Source of the DNA: a candidate division WWE3 bacterium UBA1397
GTDB taxonomy: Bacteria; Patescibacteriota; WWE3; UBA101185; UBA10185
Direction of reading: 5' to 3'
Length of the DNA stretch: 17,195 bases
Assembly: GCA_002305205.1 (NCBI GenBank)
Contig: DBQJ01000002.1
Location: 1-17,195, forward strand
In this document: positions 14,498 through 17,195 of the stretch, one piece after another
Position numbering within the stretch: position 1 is the first letter of the stretch
Layout of the letters: every line of letters starts with the position of its first letter
Notes under the pieces: generated by a model
What the model was told of the DNA's origin: nothing
What the model saw: the letters and a program-made list of their open reading frames with translations, nothing else
Databases searched by the model: none
Translations under genes and position numbers: made by a program

Positions 14498-15447
14498 GTA
14501 AGGTATTTATTGTAATGGGTCCTACATCATCGGGTAAGACCAGTTTATCTTTGGATTTATGCAGAAAATATAAAGGGGAAATAATATCTGCTGATTCACG
14601 GCAGATATATAAATATATGGATGTTGGTACAGGAAAGCTGCCTATAGGAGATAAATATATTATTGAAAAGGGAAATGATTTTTGGAAAATTAACAGAGAA
14701 TATATTTGGGGCTACGATCTGGTAAATCCGAATCAGTACTATTCGGCTTATGATTTTGCTGAATTTGCTTTATCAAAAACAAAAGAGATTCTAGAGAAGA
14801 ATAAGACTGTATTTTTAACCGGAGGTACAGGTTTTTATATAGATGTATTTACCGGTAGAATAAAACTTAGTGCTTCTAAACCTAATTTTCTTTTGAGAGA
14901 AGAATTAGATTCCTTATCATTAGAAGAACTAAAGGATAGAATAAAGAAATTAAATCCTAAAATATATTCATCAATAGATTTAAATAATCCTAGACGTATA
15001 ATACGGGCTTTAGAAAAAGCATCTATCTTAGAAAACGGAAATGATAAATATGTCAGTAAAAATACTTTAAATTACTTAACTGCGGAAGAATATGTTTACA
15101 TAGGATTATACGTTCCACGAAATATATTATATTCAAGAGCAGATAAATGGGTTGAGAGTATATGGGAGCAAGGTCTTGTTGAAGAAACAGAAAAACTTAT
15201 TGATATGGGATATGGGAATACACCGGTTTTAAAAGGGATTATTTATAGAACCGCTGTTGAATACCTTAGAGATAGGAAAAATAGAGAAAGTAAAATAGAG
15301 AAAACAAAGTTTGATATACATTCTTATATCAGAAGACAGCAGACCTGGTTTAAAAAAAATACTGATATCAGATGGTTTGATATTACTGAAGAAAAATACA
15401 AAGAAAACATATATAATTTTATACAGAGGAATATAAATAATGGATAA
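14494..15447 (+). CDS. miaA: tRNA dimethylallyltransferase
   Basis: 317 residues. It adds the dimethylallyl group to A37 of tRNA, the step before MiaB. Walker A is GPTSSGKT at 9-16; the substrate-binding stretch ISADSRQIYKYMDVGTGK follows (D34-S35-R36-Q37), then LTGGTGFYIDVFTG (109-121), NPRRIIRALE and, near the end, YIRRQQTWFKKN with the conserved RQ-TWF. The size agrees with the family. I chose the ATG at 14494 rather than an in-frame ATG five codons earlier (14479), because the later one forms the ATGA overlap with miaB and has AAGGA six nt upstream. The stop overlaps the transporter start by 8 nt. Confidence 0.95.
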   Translation: MSKVFIVMGPTSSGKTSLSLDLCRKYKGEIISADSRQIYKYMDVGTGKLPIGDKYIIEKGNDFWKINREYIWGYDLVNPNQYYSAYDFAEFALSKTKEILEKNKTVFLTGGTGFYIDVFTGRIKLSASKPNFLLREELDSLSLEELKDRIKKLNPKIYSSIDLNNPRRIIRALEKASILENGNDKYVSKNTLNYLTAEEYVYIGLYVPRNILYSRADKWVESIWEQGLVEETEKLIDMGYGNTPVLKGIIYRTAVEYLRDRKNRESKIEKTKFDIHSYIRRQQTWFKKNTDIRWFDITEEKYKENIYNFIQRNINNG

Positions 15448-16426
15448 AAATATAGTAATATCTGTAAAAACAATACTGATCGGTATAGTAATGGCGCTGA
15501 TTTTTTATGTTCTATACCTACTGGCTCCAATATTTGGGTTTCTATTTTTGTCTACTTTAATAGTTATATCAATAGAGCCTTTGGTAAAAAAACTGATGGG
15601 TATTATTTTGTTTAATAAACCCCTTCCAAGAGGAATAGCGGTAATATTTTCTTACATTTTATTAATAGTTGTATTTTCTCTAATAGGCACTATTAGTATT
15701 AAACCGGCTCTAGATCAGGTAGGTAAAATGCTTGGGACTCTTTCGGATTTAGCCATTAATTTAAAACTGGGTCCCTTGGACATCTCTGTATCAGATGTAC
15801 TTACCCAGGCAACAAAGATTGGCGGAGATTTTCTATCTGTAGTTAATTCCGTGATTAATAATGTATTTGCTGTCATTACAATAATAACATTGGCTGTGTT
15901 TATCTCTATGGATTGGGAGAATATCAAAAAACAGTTTATTTCCCTTTTCTCAGAAGAAAAGGAATCAGAAATTAAAGGTGTATTCAAGGAGATTGAGACT
16001 AATGTTTCCGGATGGATTAAGGGACAGTTGATTTTAATGTGTACAATAGGTTTAGTTAGTTTTATAGGACTTACAATACTTGGTGTTAAATATACATCAG
16101 CTTTAGCTGTACTGGCAGGATTTTTAGAAGTGGTTCCTACATTCGGCCCCATAATTTCCGCAATTATAGCGGGAGTTGTTGCCTTAGCAGATTCTCCAAT
16201 AAAAGCTGTTGGTGTTATAGCATTATTTATTGTTATTCAACAGCTTGAAAATAATATTTTAGTTCCCAAGATAATGCAAAAAGTTACAGGTTTTTCTCCT
16301 CTGATAATATTAATTGCATTATTGGTAGGAGGAAAACTCTTTGGGATTATCGGAACATTAATTTCCGTTCCTTCAATAATAATCGGAGCAGTTATACTTA
16401 AAAGAGTATTAAAATCCAAGGATTAG
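15440..16426 (+). CDS. AI-2E family transporter (PerM/UPF0118)
   Basis: 328 residues with about eight membrane segments. The C-terminal half has the family pattern: GFLEVVPTFGPIISAIIAGVVAL, VIQQLENNILVPKIMQKVTGFSPLIILIALLVGGKLFGIIGTLISVPS. This family includes the AI-2 exporter TqsA, but most members have other or unknown substrates (e.g. Na+/H+ antiport in some), so no substrate can be assigned. The ATG lies within the final codons of miaA, with a GAGG about 10 nt ahead, making this the last gene of the trbp-miaB-miaA run. A hydrophilic stretch about residues 155-190 (WENIKKQFISLFSEEKESE) would be cytoplasmic. Confidence 0.9.
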   Translation: MDKNIVISVKTILIGIVMALIFYVLYLLAPIFGFLFLSTLIVISIEPLVKKLMGIILFNKPLPRGIAVIFSYILLIVVFSLIGTISIKPALDQVGKMLGTLSDLAINLKLGPLDISVSDVLTQATKIGGDFLSVVNSVINNVFAVITIITLAVFISMDWENIKKQFISLFSEEKESEIKGVFKEIETNVSGWIKGQLILMCTIGLVSFIGLTILGVKYTSALAVLAGFLEVVPTFGPIISAIIAGVVALADSPIKAVGVIALFIVIQQLENNILVPKIMQKVTGFSPLIILIALLVGGKLFGIIGTLISVPSIIIGAVILKRVLKSKD

Positions 16427-16440
16427 AATTTTATCAATAT

Positions 16441-16776
16441 AACAGGAAGCCAATAAGCCGGATTCTGTTTTATCCGATCATCTATCTGCGCCCCATCTTT
16501 GTACCTTGCCAGGCGGACTCAAATGGTACGGTCGTGGGTTTCTGCGGGGTGGGATTGCCCGTTTCAATCATCTTCCATGCCTTGCGGTTTAGAAAAATGT
16601 TCGTCACTGTTGCTCTCAGAAGATGTTTATTCACCCTCTGCTTCTGCCAAATTTCTTCGGAAGAAGACCGTCATTTACATGCCGGAAGTTGCCTTCCATC
16701 CCCCTGCCTTAAGCAGTCCGGACTTTCCTCTTCTATTGTCATTACAACAATAAAAGCGATCAGTCGGCTTCCTGTT
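16441..16776 (-). ncRNA. rnpB: RNase P RNA (M1 RNA)
   Basis: The minus strand carries the conserved core of bacterial RNase P RNA, which cleaves 5' leaders of tRNA precursors. CR-I is seen as GAGGAAAGTCCGGACT (16730-16715) and CR-V as ACAGAATCCGGCTTA (16468-16454). The ends pair perfectly over 11 bp (AACAGGAAGCC with GGCTTCCTGTT), giving helix P1 and defining the 5' end near 16776 and 3' end near 16441, about 336 nt. Other landmarks: GGGCAATCCCACCCC (P8-P9 side), GATAGATGATCGG before the 3' core. A GTACC...GGTAC hairpin (16529-16501 in plus order) probably corresponds to P15; its loop shows no obvious GGU. The gene has no visible terminator hairpin. Confidence 0.95.
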
Positions 16777-16782
16777 ACCTGA

Positions 16783-16788
16783 ATTTTA
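16783..16788 (-). promoter_or_regulatory. Extended -10 for rnpB
   Basis: Minus strand reads TGT-TAAAAT, an extended -10 (TGn TAAAAT); it ends 6 nt before the P1 5' end at 16776, exactly the expected start position. No good -35, which is normal for extended -10 promoters. Confidence 0.55.
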
Positions 16789-16795
16789 ACATTTT

Positions 16796-16804
16796 TGGTA
16801 TGAT
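16796..16804 (+). promoter_or_regulatory. Extended -10 for mltG
   Basis: TGG-TATGAT (TG at 16796-16797, -10 at 16799-16804) ends 11 nt before the ATG at 16816. It lies back to back with the rnpB promoter, so the two would compete for polymerase. Confidence 0.4.
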
Positions 16805-16815
16805 ATCATTCACAT

Positions 16816-17195
16816 ATGTCAGAACCTTTGGATCCTAAAAAGTATCATGTAATGAATGAGGAGGGAAAAAGAAATATAATATTTGTGTCTCTCCTTTTTA
16901 TTTTAGTATTATCTCCTTTACTAATGTATGGTTATTATAAATTTGCTGTATACAGACCTTCCCAAACAGATAAAGAAATTACTTTAGAGATTAAAAAGGG
17001 GCAGGGGGTTTTTGAAATAGCCGATTCTCTTTATCAGCATGATGCAATTAACTCTAAGTTTTTATTTCTTATCTATGTTTATGTAAATCGTTTGGACGAT
17101 GATATCCAAGCCGGGGTATATACCATAAAAGCAGGTTCAAATGTTGTGGAAATAACAGAGCAGTTGCTGCACGGTATGGATGATGTAAGAATAAC
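16816..17195 (+). CDS. mltG: Endolytic murein transglycosylase MltG (YceG-like), partial
   Basis: The first 126 codons are visible; the gene runs off the right edge, so the catalytic part is not seen. A single N-terminal membrane segment (about 21-41, IIFVSLLFILVLSPLLMYGYY) anchors the enzyme to the membrane facing outwards. Next comes a LysM-like start: ITLEIKKGQGVFEIADSLYQ, then AGVYTIKAGSNVVEITEQLLHG, matching the first part of the YceG family (V-I-x-G-x-G-x-x-x-I-A-x-x-L, then GxYxxxxGxS). MltG cuts nascent glycan strands and limits their length. The ATG is nearly leaderless relative to the extended -10 upstream. Alternatives are unlikely, though the missing catalytic Glu cannot be checked here. 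Confidence 0.88.
   Translation, partial: MSEPLDPKKYHVMNEEGKRNIIFVSLLFILVLSPLLMYGYYKFAVYRPSQTDKEITLEIKKGQGVFEIADSLYQHDAINSKFLFLIYVYVNRLDDDIQAGVYTIKAGSNVVEITEQLLHGMDDVRI

Noticed and set aside
16499..16782. Two overlapping plus-strand reading frames of 82-84 codons
   Set aside because: They lie antisense to the RNase P RNA gene, whose conserved cores and P1 pairing explain the sequence; no protein family is recognisable.
1..17195. UGA reassigned to glycine, as in some CPR groups
   Set aside because: TGA ends the DUF4012 fusion, yidC and miaB at sensible places and does not occur inside conserved domains, so the standard code fits.
1..17195. CRISPR arrays, insertion sequences, tRNA or rRNA genes
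   Set aside because: I found no spaced repeats, terminal inverted repeats with transposase, or clover-leaf/rRNA sequences on either strand.

Overview
The window looks like a chromosomal segment from an ultra-small Candidate Phyla Radiation (Patescibacteria) bacterium. It is AT-rich, genes are packed with 0-20 nt gaps or short overlaps, most starts lack a strong Shine-Dalgarno sequence, and it carries the DUF4012 / PrgI / VirB4 gene set familiar from CPR genomes. In-frame TGA is not used inside genes and TGA ends several of them, so I see no sign of the UGA recoding known from Gracilibacteria/SR1. I cannot place it in a CPR phylum; Microgenomates-, Katanobacteria- or Dojkabacteria-like groups would fit.

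Layout. (1) 1-1709, minus strand: a Wzz-like membrane protein, RNase HI, and a nucleotidyltransferase with an N-terminal region that may be a winged helix (cut by the left edge). (2) 1821-9792, plus strand, divergent from (1): a 1093-residue fusion of a sugar-nucleotide epimerase-like domain with a membrane-anchored DUF4012 domain, then PrgI with an extra C-terminal beta domain, a small VirB4-N/TraC-like protein, and a VirB4 ATPase with a long disordered tail. This is a minimal type IV secretion-like envelope module with the ATPase and its N-terminal partner in separate genes. (3) 9820-12886, minus strand, converging on (2): rpmH-rnpA-yidD-yidC-jag(khpB)-dnaN, the classic oriC-proximal cluster, but with dnaN directly after jag and no dnaA. 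(4) 12929-16426, plus strand, divergent from rpmH: an EMAPII/Trbp111-type tRNA-binding protein, miaB (without TRAM), miaA and an AI-2E-family transporter. (5) 16441-16776, minus strand: RNase P RNA (rnpB), with mltG starting divergently and running off the right edge.

Region by region the genes fit together. Regions 1-2 look like an envelope surface locus (polysaccharide chain-length-type protein, sugar-nucleotide domain, secretion or pilus ATPase). Regions 3-5 gather RNA processing (both RNase P subunits within 4.5 kb), tRNA A37 modification, membrane protein insertion, the sliding clamp and peptidoglycan remodelling. No tRNA or rRNA genes, CRISPR arrays, IS elements or convincing intrinsic terminators were seen. 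No stretch over 300 bases lacks a gene or RNA. The most unusual items are the epimerase-DUF4012 fusion with a disrupted catalytic YxxxK motif, the split VirB4 module, a recurring pattern of -10 boxes placed 7-11 nt before start codons (suggesting leaderless transcripts), and a 16-bp palindrome in the rpmH / tRNA-binding protein divergent promoter.
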